The position numbers were made by a program, and so were the translations under genes. DNA of 41,182 nucleotides from Actinomycetota bacterium (lineage in GTDB: Bacteria; Actinomycetota; Actinomycetes; JACCUZ01): assembly GCA_030841185.1 (NCBI GenBank), contig JAVEDB010000024.1:1-41182 (forward strand). The letters are read 5' to 3'. A model generated the notes under the pieces. That model did no database searches, was not told the DNA's origin, and was given only the letters and a program-made list of their open reading frames with translations. Of this stretch, positions 1-9,304 are shown in pieces; the first letter of the stretch is position 1; each line of letters opens with the position of its first letter.

Positions 1-2
1 AC

Positions 3-1202
3 GCCGACGAGACCTCGGCACGGACGCAGGCCAGGATCCGCGCCAAGCGCGACATCACCGTCGAGCCCAAGACCCAGGTGGCTGACTTCGAGGAGTACAC
101 CTGGCTCTACGAGGAGTCCTGGTCGGACCGGCAGGTCCGCTGGCTGTTCTCCACACTCCCGACCTCGATGATCTTCGACGACCACGACGTGCGCGACGAC
201 TGGAACACCTCACACGAGTGGCGCAAGGAGATGCAGCGCACCTCGTGGTGGGAGGAGCGGATCGTCGGCGGTCTCTCGTCGTACTGGGTCTACCAACACC
301 TGGGGAACCTCTCGCCCAAGTCCCTGGAGTCCGACGAGATCTACCAGCGGGTGCGCGACTACGACGGCGACGCGGTGCAGCTGCTGCGAGAGTTCGCCGC
401 AGGTGCCGACCGGGAAGCCGACGGTGCGAAGGGTGCGCAGTGGTCCTACCGGCGCGACTTCTGCGACGTTCGGCTGCTGGTCATCGACTCCCGGTGCGGC
501 CGGGTCCTCGAGGGCGCCCGGTCGATGGTTTCGGAGAAGGAGTTCCGCTGGATCGAGGATCAGGTGGCGGGCGACTACGACCACCTCGTCGTCGGGACCT
601 CGCTGCCCTGGTTGCTGGCCCGTGCGCTGCACGACATCGAGTCCTGGGACGAGGAGCTCGCCGGTGGGTCACGCGGACCGCGACTGGCGCGGTTCGGGGA
701 ATGGCTGCGGCGGGCCGCGGACCTCGAGCACTGGGCCGCGTTCCGCGTGTCGTTCGACCGGCTCACGCACCTGCTGGCCTGCGTGGGGCGTGGGGACCAT
801 GCCGGCTCGGGTGGCAAGCCGCCGGCGACGGTGTGCGTGCTGTCGGGCGACGTGCACCACGCATACGCCTCGAAGGTGCACTACGACCCTTCGGTCCGCT
901 CGAAGGTCTACCAGCTGACGTGTTCGCCGTTTCACAACTACGTGCCGCTGGCCATGAAGGTCGCGTTCCGGATCTCGTGGACCCGACTCGCCGAGCGGAC
1001 GACGCGGTTCCTGCTCGGCCGGGTGTCGAAGGTGCCGCCGCTGGACATCGAGTGGACCCGCATGTGCGGGCCCTTCTTCGGCGACCAGATCGCCACGCTG
1101 ACCTTGGACGGCCGCACCGCGCGGGTCAGTTTCGAGCAGGCCGGGGTGGACCGCAACGGCGAGCCGCAGCTGACACCGCAGGCGTCGATCCCGTTGACCT
1201 GA
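3..1202 (+). CDS. PhoD-like alkaline phosphatase family protein, 5' end truncated by the window edge
   Basis: Open frame continues upstream of the listed ATG to the window edge; metallophosphatase-like motifs 'STLPTSMIFDDHDVRDDWN' and 'VLSGDVHHAYAS'. Confidence 0.85.
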   Translation, partial: ADETSARTQARIRAKRDITVEPKTQVADFEEYTWLYEESWSDRQVRWLFSTLPTSMIFDDHDVRDDWNTSHEWRKEMQRTSWWEERIVGGLSSYWVYQHLGNLSPKSLESDEIYQRVRDYDGDAVQLLREFAAGADREADGAKGAQWSYRRDFCDVRLLVIDSRCGRVLEGARSMVSEKEFRWIEDQVAGDYDHLVVGTSLPWLLARALHDIESWDEELAGGSRGPRLARFGEWLRRAADLEHWAAFRVSFDRLTHLLACVGRGDHAGSGGKPPATVCVLSGDVHHAYASKVHYDPSVRSKVYQLTCSPFHNYVPLAMKVAFRISWTRLAERTTRFLLGRVSKVPPLDIEWTRMCGPFFGDQIATLTLDGRTARVSFEQAGVDRNGEPQLTPQASIPLT

Positions 1203-1208
1203 CGCGGC

Positions 1209-1913
1209 TTAGTCGATGCGCACCGAGCCGTTCGACGTCCGGAAGTGCACGGCCGACACGCCCGGGTGGTCGCCGTCGACCCACTCGATGTCGATGTCCT
1301 GAGCCTCCAGCGGTGACCCGAGCCACGCGCTGACCGCATCGGCATCGCCACAGATCTCCATCCGCTCGATGACCGCCGCGGCGGTGCCGCCGCCCCCCGG
1401 GTGGCTCGTCGCGGGATCGTCCCACTGGATGAAAAACGGCAGCGCGGGGTCGTCGAGGACCTCGAGCACCCCGACCTGCCGCCAGCGCAGGTCCACGCCG
1501 TCGGGCCGGCGCCGGTGCCCCTCGATCGACTCGCGGCCGAGCCGGCGCTCGATCGGCCGGATGTCGTCGACGGAGACGACCCAGGCCAGCCAGCCCCCGC
1601 CGCTCGCCGTACGGGCCTTGACCGCCTGCCCGAAGGGCGCCTTGTCGGCGGCCGGGTGGTCGAGGGCGCCCACCACCTCGAGGTAGACGCCGCCGACGAG
1701 CGGCAGGATGAAGTTGCGGGTCCCGAACCGCGGGTGCATCCCGCCATCGCTGAACCCCGCTCCGAGCGCCGCTCCGAGCCGTTGGGCTGCCTCGGCCAGA
1801 CCTTCGGGTCCGGCGGCGTAGGAGATGTGGTCGAGACGCACCCGCGCATTGTTGCCGTCGCTGTCGCCGGACCCGTCGGTGGGGTCAGCTTGCGCGGCGT
1901 ACCGAGTAGACAA
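1209..1913 (-). CDS. VOC/glyoxalase-like domain protein
   Basis: 234-aa ORF, 'VRLDHISYAAGPEGLAEAAQRLGAALGAGFSDGGMHPRFGTRNFILPL..YLEVVG'; start may be nearer 1841 because 1913 overlaps the upstream GNAT gene. Confidence 0.75.
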   Translation of the reverse strand: MSTRYAAQADPTDGSGDSDGNNARVRLDHISYAAGPEGLAEAAQRLGAALGAGFSDGGMHPRFGTRNFILPLVGGVYLEVVGALDHPAADKAPFGQAVKARTASGGGWLAWVVSVDDIRPIERRLGRESIEGHRRRPDGVDLRWRQVGVLEVLDDPALPFFIQWDDPATSHPGGGGTAAAVIERMEICGDADAVSAWLGSPLEAQDIDIEWVDGDHPGVSAVHFRTSNGSVRID

Positions 1914-2397
1914 CGTGCGGCAGATCCGCGTGCACGGCGTCGCGCAGGTAGCTCATGCGCAGCCGGTGCATCACCGCGAGCGATGCCGCGTTGAACGGCT
2001 GGGTGAACGCGACGATCTCATCCAGCCCGAGGTCGTTCCAGCCGAGCTCCAGGCCGGCCCGGCCCATCTCGGTGGCGAAGCCGTTGCCCCACTGCGCGGG
2101 CACCAGGCACCAGCCCACTTCGACGACATCGGTGCCCTCGAGCAGCGTGTGCTGGATGCCACCGCGGCCGACGAACGCGCCGTCGTCGATCCGGTACGCC
2201 GCCCAGAGGCCGAACCCGTCGTCGGCCCACCGTTGCGCGTGGATGCGGGTGCGCTCCTCGGCGTAGGCCCGGTCGCGTACACCGCCCATCGTCGCGCCGA
2301 CCAGTGGGTCGGCCAGCATCGCGGCCAGGTCGTCGAGATGGTCCAGGCTGAACGGCTCGAGTCGGAGCCGCTCGGTCGTGGCGACTCCTGCGCTCAC
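1885..2397 (-). CDS. GNAT family N-acetyltransferase (RimJ/RimL-like)
   Basis: '[22 protein letters not shown]...[55 protein letters not shown]'; GTG start at 2397 overlaps the hisC stop by 4 bp. Confidence 0.85.
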   Translation of the reverse strand: MSAGVATTERLRLEPFSLDHLDDLAAMLADPLVGATMGGVRDRAYAEERTRIHAQRWADDGFGLWAAYRIDDGAFVGRGGIQHTLLEGTDVVEVGWCLVPAQWGNGFATEMGRAGLELGWNDLGLDEIVAFTQPFNAASLAVMHRLRMSYLRDAVHADLPHVVYSVRRAS

Positions 2398-3470
2398 GCG
2401 AACCCGGCCGCAACCTGCAGGAAGATGTCGTTGGCCGGCGTCTCGCCGATGGTCACCCGGGCGCCCTCGCCGTCGAACGGGCGCACGACGACGCCGGCCT
2501 GCTCGCAGGCCGCCGCGAACTCGGTGGTCCGGTCGCCGAGGCGCAGCCACACGAAGTTGGCCTCCGATGCCGGCAGCGTCCAGCCCTGGTCGCGCAGAGC
2601 GTCGTACACGCGCGAGCGCTCCTTGACCAGTGCCTCGACGCGTTCGAGCAGCTCGTCCTCGGCCTGCAGGGACGCGGTGGCCGCGCGCTGAGCGACGCTG
2701 CTCACGCCGAACGGGACGGCGGTCTTGCGCAGCGCCGCTGCGACGGGGTCGTGGGCGACGGCGAAACCGACGCGCAGTCCGGCCAGCCCGTAGGCCTTGG
2801 AGAACGTGCGTAGCACCGCGACGTTGGGACGGTCGCGGTAGACGTCGAGTGCATCGGGCACGTCCGGGTCGCGGACGAACTCGCGGTAGGCCTCGTCGAT
2901 GACGACGAGGATGTCGCGAGGCACGGCGTCGAGGAAACGCTCGAGCTCGTCGCGGCGGATCGCGGTGCCGGTGGGGTTGTTCGGCGAGCACAGCAGGATC
3001 AGCCGGGTCTTGTCGGAGATCGCGGCGAGCATCGCGTCGAGGTCATGCCGCTCGCCCGACGTGAGCGGCACCTTGACCGACGTCGCACCGGAGATCTGCA
3101 CGATGATGGGGTACGCCTCGAAGGACCGCCACGCGTAGATGACCTCGTCGCCATCCGCGGCAGTGGCCTGGACCACCTGCTGCAGGACGCCGACGGATCC
3201 GGTGCCCGTCGCGATGTGCGACTCCGGCACATCGAAGCGGGCCGCGATCGCCGCCATGAGACCGGTCGCGAACATGTCGGGATAGCGGTTGAACGACTCC
3301 GCCTCGGCCCGCACCACCTCGAGCACCGACGGCAGTGGCGGGTAGGGGTTCTCGTTGGACGAGATCTTGTACGCCGGCGCGCCGGCCTGCGACGAAGCCG
3401 CACGGCCGGGCTTGTACGACGGCACGCCCTCGAGCGAGCTACGCAGTCGCGGAGTAGTGCCGTCAGTCAT
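2394..3470 (-). CDS. hisC: histidinol-phosphate/aromatic aminotransferase (HisC family)
   Basis: 358 aa; class I/II PLP aminotransferase with 'SSNENPYPP', '[12 protein letters not shown]', 'VIDEAYREF', '[18 protein letters not shown]'. Confidence 0.9.
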   Translation of the reverse strand: MTDGTTPRLRSSLEGVPSYKPGRAASSQAGAPAYKISSNENPYPPLPSVLEVVRAEAESFNRYPDMFATGLMAAIAARFDVPESHIATGTGSVGVLQQVVQATAADGDEVIYAWRSFEAYPIIVQISGATSVKVPLTSGERHDLDAMLAAISDKTRLILLCSPNNPTGTAIRRDELERFLDAVPRDILVVIDEAYREFVRDPDVPDALDVYRDRPNVAVLRTFSKAYGLAGLRVGFAVAHDPVAAALRKTAVPFGVSSVAQRAATASLQAEDELLERVEALVKERSRVYDALRDQGWTLPASEANFVWLRLGDRTTEFAAACEQAGVVVRPFDGEGARVTIGETPANDIFLQVAAGFA

Positions 3471-3507
3471 GCCCGCAGCCTAAGTGCAGCCCGTCGCGGC
3501 GAGCGGC

Positions 3508-4146
3508 TCAGCCAGCAGAGGGCAACGCCACGAGGCAGAGACGCGGATCCTCGTGGTAGCGCGCCACCAGGTCAGCGGTCGCGCGGTCGAGGCGGGTGTG
3601 CAGTGCCTCGCGGTAGGACGACAGGACGCTCTCGGCGTTGGCCAGCCCGGCGAACAGTGCCGCGCGTTCAGCGTCGTCGAGCTCGTCGACCCCACTCGCC
3701 CACAGCTCCGGAAGTTTCGGCAGGATCGGTATCCCGCCGTCGGGGTGCAACATCAGCACGACCTGCCGCCCGCCCAAGGCCCGCTCCTCGGTGAGGACGC
3801 GCCGGACCGCGTCATGGTCTCCGGGTCGGCTGTCCGCACGGAGCAGGTCGCGCCGGCCCTGGACCAGGCGGCGCCAGTACGACGCGCGCAGTTCCTCGTC
3901 GAGCAGCGTGCGCCGGTAGGCGCGCAGCCGGTCCAGCGTCATGTGGTCGAGCTCCGGGCAGCGCTGCGGACGGGTCTGCCCGACGCTCGTCCGGACCGGC
4001 GGGACCGGCACGGGGGTCGTCGGTACGCCGGGGACCCTCGTCAGGGCGCGAGGAGGTGGGGGCGACGGTTCCGCGCTGGGCATCGAGCTAATGGCTGCCA
4101 CGTTCCACCCATCGACCTGCGCCGTACGTCGCTTGATCACTCTCAC
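3508..4146 (-). CDS. rsiG: RsiG-like (AmfC-type) c-di-GMP-responsive anti-sigma factor
   Basis: Two copies of the RsiG signature: E85-x3-S89-x2-R92-x3-Q96-x3-D100 and E172-x3-S176-x2-R179-x3-H183-x3-D187, in predicted helices around a central 'ILPKLPEL' segment. N-terminal start uncertain. Confidence 0.75.
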   Translation of the reverse strand: MRVIKRRTAQVDGWNVAAISSMPSAEPSPPPPRALTRVPGVPTTPVPVPPVRTSVGQTRPQRCPELDHMTLDRLRAYRRTLLDEELRASYWRRLVQGRRDLLRADSRPGDHDAVRRVLTEERALGGRQVVLMLHPDGGIPILPKLPELWASGVDELDDAERAALFAGLANAESVLSSYREALHTRLDRATADLVARYHEDPRLCLVALPSAG

Positions 4147-4245
4147 CCGAAGGGACGTAGCTTGTGACCGATCGGAGACCTCCCTCGCACGGAAGGTGAC
4201 CGCGGTCGCGACCTGGCCGGTGCCGTCCCGACCGTCGTGTCTCGC

Positions 4246-7200
4246 CTAGCTCTGGGCCATGTCGACGAAGCGGGAGTAGTGGCCCTGGAACGCGACCGTG
4301 ATCGTCGCGGTCGGCCCGTTGCGGTGCTTGGCGACGATGAAGTCGGCCTCCCCCGCCCGGGGCGACTCGCGCTCGTAGAGCTCCTCGCGGTGCAGCAGCA
4401 CCACCATGTCGGCGTCCTGCTCGATCGAGTTGTGCACCGCGACGCCGTCCGCGACGAAGTTGTGCGTGCCGGGAACGGTGGCGTCGAAGACGTCCTGCTC
4501 CCCAAGACTCGTGATGGAAACTACGCAGTCCCAGAGGACGTCGTTGGTGGCGGTGATCTCCAGGTCGGACTGCGCGAGGGTCGCGGCGAGCTCACCCAGC
4601 ACTGCACGGGGGCGCTCCTCGTCGAGGACCGCGACCGCACCGGCAGCGGTGTCGCCGGCAGGCTGATCACCGGCGTCGGCAGCCGCGAAACCGTGACGGA
4701 GGTGCGACGGGCGGTGCTCGAAGAGCCGGTGCACCTTCGTCCACACCTCGTCCTGGGGCCGGGACCGCTGACCACGGACGGAGGTCTCGGCGAGCACCCG
4801 ACGCAGCATCCGTGCCGCCTGGAGGCCGGGGAACCCGATCTCCTGGAGGAAGCGTCGCTGGTCGTCGGTCTCGGCGATCTCGACCGAGTCGCCGCGGATC
4901 GTGACCGAGATGCCGAACCGGAGCAGCAACCGGGCGACCGTCTCCGCGAGCGCTCGGTCACCGGCCGCGAGTGCGATCACTCCGCGGCCCTGGCTGTCGG
5001 CGTCGACGACACCCCGGTCCTGCCAGAGGTGCCATAGCAGCAGCGAGATCTGACGCTTGGGCAGCTGCGCGACCTCGTCCGGGAGTGCTGGTGCGCCCCG
5101 GAGAGCGGCGACGTCGGCGTCGGCCCAGCCGTCGACGGTCTCGAGTGGCGCCGGGAGGTGACGCGGCACGGCAACCCGGGAGCCGGGTCGCAGCTCTCCC
5201 AACGGCCGCCACCCGGCGTACGTGAGGAAGGGGTGGTTGGCGGTCGCCTGCACGGACTTGCCCGACGCGAGGGTCAGGGCGAAGACCTCCTTGCGTCCGC
5301 TGGGGAACACCGACGTCATCGTGCGCGGCCGGTAGCGCAGCTTCTCGTCGAGGGACCAGACCGGGATGTCGCGTGCGCCAGCCGCGAGCAGCTCGCCGAG
5401 CGTCACCCGCGCGCCGGTGTCCGCCCGGGTCACGTACGTCGACGCCGGCAGACACCCGGACTCGCGAAGGTCGGACATCTGCGGCTTCTTGTCGGTGCGC
5501 TGCTCGGACGCACGGTTGAGCTGCGAGATGGCGATGACGGGCACTTCGAGCTCCTTGGCGAGCAGCTTGAGCGCCCGGGAGAACTCCGACACCTCCTGCT
5601 GCCGGCTCTCCACCCGCTTGCCGCTGGACATCAGCTGGAGGTAGTCGATGACGACGAGCTTGAGGTCGTGGCGCTGCTTGAGCCGGCGGCACTTGGCCCG
5701 GATCTCCATCATCGACATGTTCGGTGAGTCGTCGATGAACAGCGGCGCGTTGGACACCTCGCCCATCCGGCGGGCGAGACGGGTCCAGTCGTCGTCGGTC
5801 AGCTTGCCGGTGCGCATGTGGTGCAGCGGCACCCGAGCCTCGGCCGAGAGCAGTCGCATGGTGATCTCGTTGCGGCTCATCTCCAGCGAGAAGATGCAGG
5901 TCGCAAGCTGGTGCTTGATTGCCGCTGACCGCGCCACATCCAGCCCGAGCGTGGAGTTGTGTGTCGGAATCATGGTGGGGCCGGCGAGGTAGAGGTGCTC
6001 CGCGTTGTCGACCTCAACGCAACGGACCGGCACGTTCGTGATGCGTCGAACGGCGATGATGTTTCTCGAACCGATCTTGACGCTCCTACCGGAGCGACGT
6101 TCCTTGTGGACCAACCGCTTCCGCGGTAGCCGGAACACGTCGTCGTTGGTCGAGAACGTCAGCGTGTAAGCGATCGACGAAGACTCTCGCCGGCCCTTTA
6201 CGCACTTGGTGCTGAGGCCGCACTTGTAACCGAGGCTGACGATGAGCTCACGGGTGTTCATCGCGAGCCGTTCGCAGGTGACCGCGAACTGCACGGATCC
6301 ACCAGCCGTCACGGTGCCATCCGTGTCCAGCAGCCCCGCAAGAAGGTCCCGACGCTGCCGCTCGGATGCCCGCAGGTAGACGGCCGGGATGTGCTTGTTC
6401 CCAAGAAGGCCCAGGGTCCGCAGCAGGCCTTGATCGTCCAGACCCGTGCCCGCGCTCACCCGAAGGCCTTCGGCCTCGATGTACATAGCGATCTCGGGGT
6501 CCGCACTGGTGAACCGAGCACCCGAGGAATGCCCGTCACCCAGCCACACCCCGAGGGCGTAGGGAGCCAACGGCAGAGGAACCTCAGGGAGCCCGAGTGG
6601 TGCCGCGTTCTTGACGCTGTGGTTGAGGCGCTTGTCGCCCGTGCCGAGTCGCAGCGTGCGGGCGATCTCCTCCGTGGTCTTGACCGAGGCGAAGGTGCGC
6701 TGCGATCGATAGCCGTTGTAACCCACGAGAGCCGCCTGTGCCGACTTCCGCGACGCCCTGGTGTCCGTCAGCCAGCCGTGCTCGCCGTCGGCGACGATCG
6801 TGGTGCCGTCGGAGAAGACGACCTCGTAGCAGCGTCGGTCCTCCAGCACGGGCGTCGCCGCGATGACGGTCGTGGGGAGGCCGTCGGCGCCCAGCAACCG
6901 GTCGCCGACCCGAACCTCGCCCATCGTGGTCCAGCCCTCGGGCGTAGCAAGCGGGGTGTCCAACGCCAATGCCTTGCCCACGGCCGGTCGAGCCGCCACG
7001 ACGATCATCTGTCCGGGGTGCAGACCGTTGGTCAGCTCGTCGAAGTCGGCGAACCCCGTCGGCACCCCGACCATCTCGCCGCCGCGCGAGCCGATCGCCT
7101 CGATCTCGTCGAGCGTGCCCTCCATGATCGCGGAGAGCGGCAGGTAGTCCTCGGACGTACGCCGGTCGGTGACCGCGTAGACCTCGGCCTGCGCCGCATC

Positions 7201-7650
7201 CACGACGTCGTCGGCGTCACCGTCACCGGTGAACCCCATCTGCACGATCTTCGTGCCGGCCTCGATGAGCCGCCGCAGGATCGCGGTCTCGCGCACGATC
7301 CGCGCGTAGTAGCCGGCGTTGGCCGCGGTGGGTACCGACGAGATCAGGGTGTGCAGGTAGGGACCACCACCCACCCGGCCCAGCTCACCGCGCTTCTGCA
7401 GCTCGGCCGCGACGGTCACCGCGTCGGCGGGCTCACCGCGGCCGTAGAGGTCGAGGACCGCCTCGTAGACCAGCTCGTGCGCGGGACGGTAGAAGTCGTG
7501 GCCGCGGACCACCTCGACCACGTCGGCGATGGCGTCCTTGGACAGCAGCATGCCGCCGAGCACCGACTGCTCGGCGATGAGGTCCTGGGGAGGCGTGCGC
7601 TCGAACTGCGCGGTCGTCGGCGCCGCGCTCGGGAACTCAGCCACGCTCAC
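4246..7650 (-). CDS. dnaB: replicative DNA helicase DnaB, interrupted by two inteins
   Basis: GTG start at 7648-7650 with upstream 'GAAGGTGAG'; exteins 'PPQDLIAEQSVLGGMLL', Walker A 'RPAVGK^ST', 'VIDYLQLMSS', 'RESG^SIEQDADMVVLLHRE'. Removing both inteins leaves about 453 aa, a normal DnaB length. Confidence 0.95.
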   Translation of the reverse strand: MSVAEFPSAAPTTAQFERTPPQDLIAEQSVLGGMLLSKDAIADVVEVVRGHDFYRPAHELVYEAVLDLYGRGEPADAVTVAAELQKRGELGRVGGGPYLHTLISSVPTAANAGYYARIVRETAILRRLIEAGTKIVQMGFTGDGDADDVVDAAQAEVYAVTDRRTSEDYLPLSAIMEGTLDEIEAIGSRGGEMVGVPTGFADFDELTNGLHPGQMIVVAARPAVGKALALDTPLATPEGWTTMGEVRVGDRLLGADGLPTTVIAATPVLEDRRCYEVVFSDGTTIVADGEHGWLTDTRASRKSAQAALVGYNGYRSQRTFASVKTTEEIARTLRLGTGDKRLNHSVKNAAPLGLPEVPLPLAPYALGVWLGDGHSSGARFTSADPEIAMYIEAEGLRVSAGTGLDDQGLLRTLGLLGNKHIPAVYLRASERQRRDLLAGLLDTDGTVTAGGSVQFAVTCERLAMNTRELIVSLGYKCGLSTKCVKGRRESSSIAYTLTFSTNDDVFRLPRKRLVHKERRSGRSVKIGSRNIIAVRRITNVPVRCVEVDNAEHLYLAGPTMIPTHNSTLGLDVARSAAIKHQLATCIFSLEMSRNEITMRLLSAEARVPLHHMRTGKLTDDDWTRLARRMGEVSNAPLFIDDSPNMSMMEIRAKCRRLKQRHDLKLVVIDYLQLMSSGKRVESRQQEVSEFSRALKLLAKELEVPVIAISQLNRASEQRTDKKPQMSDLRESGCLPASTYVTRADTGARVTLGELLAAGARDIPVWSLDEKLRYRPRTMTSVFPSGRKEVFALTLASGKSVQATANHPFLTYAGWRPLGELRPGSRVAVPRHLPAPLETVDGWADADVAALRGAPALPDEVAQLPKRQISLLLWHLWQDRGVVDADSQGRGVIALAAGDRALAETVARLLLRFGISVTIRGDSVEIAETDDQRRFLQEIGFPGLQAARMLRRVLAETSVRGQRSRPQDEVWTKVHRLFEHRPSHLRHGFAAADAGDQPAGDTAAGAVAVLDEERPRAVLGELAATLAQSDLEITATNDVLWDCVVSITSLGEQDVFDATVPGTHNFVADGVAVHNSIEQDADMVVLLHREELYERESPRAGEADFIVAKHRNGPTATITVAFQGHYSRFVDMAQS
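4429..5454 (-). other. intein 2 in dnaB (RESG^/^SIEQD insertion site, 342 aa), Cys1 type
   Basis: 'RESG^CLPASTYVTRADTGARVTLGEL', block B 'ATANHPFLT', block F 'DVFDATVPGTHNFVADG', block G 'VAVHN^S'. Endonuclease domain looks degenerate. Confidence 0.93.
5956..6972 (-). other. intein 1 in dnaB (Walker A insertion site, 339 aa), class 3-type, with LAGLIDADG homing endonuclease
   Basis: Starts with Ala ('GK^ALALDTPLATPEGWTTMGEV'), block B 'DGEHGW', HEN motifs 'LGVWLGDGHSSG' and 'LLAGLLDTDGTV', block F 'VRCVEVDNAEHLYLAG', block G 'IPTHN^S'. Boundaries checked codon by codon. Confidence 0.93.
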
Positions 7651-7954
7651 TGCTTGCTCACCTTCTTCCCCCCGCGCCGTCGGCCGTGCCGTTGTCCCCA
7701 GTGGTACCGGCCGCCACCCACAAGACGTACCGACAGCGGGCTGACCGTAGGTCCCGCGAGCACGCGACTCAACTGAGCCTGTGGACGGAGAGGGGGACGG
7801 GCTGTGAGGCCGGCGCGGCGCCCCTGTGCACGCGCCTGTGCACGCGGCTGTGAATTGCCGGGCGATCGACACCGGACCCACGCTCACCAGGTGGGCGGAC
7901 GCTCGTCCACGGCCTGTGGACGAAAGAAAGTTTGCGCCCCTCTACCCTCGGCGC

Positions 7955-9304
7955 GTGTCGTCAGCGCCCGCACGGGGGTCCCGCTCCGCACACGACCGCG
8001 AGATCCTGCGGCTGGCGGTCCCCGCCTTCGGCGCCCTGGTCGCCGAGCCGCTGTTCCTGCTCGCGGACTCGGCGATCGTCGGACACCTCGGTACGCCGCA
8101 ACTCGCGGGGCTGGGCGTCGCGGGGACCCTGGTGGCGACCGCGGTCTCGCTGTGCGTCTTCCTCGCCTACGGCACGACCGCGGCCGTCGCCCGCCGGCTG
8201 GGTGCGGGCGACGAACGCGGCGCGCTCGCCCAGGGCATCGACGGCATGTGGCTCGCCGCCGGGCTCGGTATCGCGATCGCCCTGGTGGGACTGCTCGTGG
8301 CCGCCCCGCTCGTCGAGGCCTTCGGCGCGTCGGCGCGGGTCACGCCGTACGCCGTGACCTACCTGCGGGTGTCCCTCGCCGGCATCCCCGCGATGCTCGT
8401 GGTGCTCGCGGCCACCGGCGTACTCCGCGGCCTGCAGGACACCCGCACCCCCCTGGTCGTCGCGGTCGTCGGCGCCGCGGCGAACGTCGTCCTGAACGTG
8501 ACCCTGGTCTACGGGGCCGGCCTGGGGATCGCCGGCTCGGCGCTCGGCACGGTGATCGCCCAGAACGGGATGGCGATGGTCTTCGCGGTGGCCGTCGTCC
8601 GCGCGGCGAGGCGGCACGGAGCGGCCCTGCGCCCGCACGGGCCGGGCATCCGCGCGGCCGCGACGGCGGGCACTCCGCTGCTGGTGCGCACGCTGACGCT
8701 GCGGGTCGCGCTGCTGGTGATGGCGTACGTCGCCACCGCGCAGGGCACCCGGTCCGTGGCCGCCCACCAGGTGGCCTTCACGGTCTGGACGTTCCTCGCC
8801 CTGGCCCTCGACGCGCTGGCCATCGCCGGCCAGGCGATCGTCGGGCGCTACCTCGGAGCGGGCGATGTTGCCGGGACCCGGGCGGCGACCCGGCGGATGC
8901 TCGCCTGGGGGGTGGTCGGCGGGGCGGTCCTCGCCGTGCTCGTGGTCGCCCTGCGCTCGGCGTACGTCCCGCTGTTCACCGACGACACCGGCGTGCGCGA
9001 CCTGATGTCCGCCGTCCTCGTGGTCGCCGCCGTGTTCCAGCCCGTCGCCGGCGCCGTGTTCGTGCTGGACGGGGTGCTGATCGGGGCGGGCGACGGCCGC
9101 TACCTGGCGGTGGCCGGTCTGCTCACGCTGGTGGCGTTCCTGCCGTTGGCGGCGCTCGTGCTGGTGACCGACGGCGGTCTGGTGGCGCTGTGGTGGGCGT
9201 TCGGGGCGTTCATGCTCGCCCGGCTCGCGACCCTGCTGTGGCGCGAACGCGGCGACGCCTGGATGGTCACCGGCGCGACGGTGCCCCGCCGCCGCGCCTC
9301 ATGA
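7955..9304 (+). CDS. MATE family efflux transporter (DinF-like)
   Basis: 'REILRLAVPAFGALVAEPLFLLADSAIVGHLGTPQLAGLGVAGTL', multiple hydrophobic segments. GTG 7955 chosen; ORF open from 7826. Confidence 0.88.
   Translation: MSSAPARGSRSAHDREILRLAVPAFGALVAEPLFLLADSAIVGHLGTPQLAGLGVAGTLVATAVSLCVFLAYGTTAAVARRLGAGDERGALAQGIDGMWLAAGLGIAIALVGLLVAAPLVEAFGASARVTPYAVTYLRVSLAGIPAMLVVLAATGVLRGLQDTRTPLVVAVVGAAANVVLNVTLVYGAGLGIAGSALGTVIAQNGMAMVFAVAVVRAARRHGAALRPHGPGIRAAATAGTPLLVRTLTLRVALLVMAYVATAQGTRSVAAHQVAFTVWTFLALALDALAIAGQAIVGRYLGAGDVAGTRAATRRMLAWGVVGGAVLAVLVVALRSAYVPLFTDDTGVRDLMSAVLVVAAVFQPVAGAVFVLDGVLIGAGDGRYLAVAGLLTLVAFLPLAALVLVTDGGLVALWWAFGAFMLARLATLLWRERGDAWMVTGATVPRRRAS

Noticed and set aside
6391-7776. 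Plus-strand 461-aa ORF opposite dnaB
   Set aside because: Antisense to conserved helicase/intein coding; composition typical of a shadow ORF.
4246-7887. Oversized DnaB read as a fused or broken gene
   Set aside because: Extra length is fully explained by two inteins with intact splice junctions; exteins join to a normal helicase. The N-terminal 79 residues before GTG 7650 are not DnaB-like.
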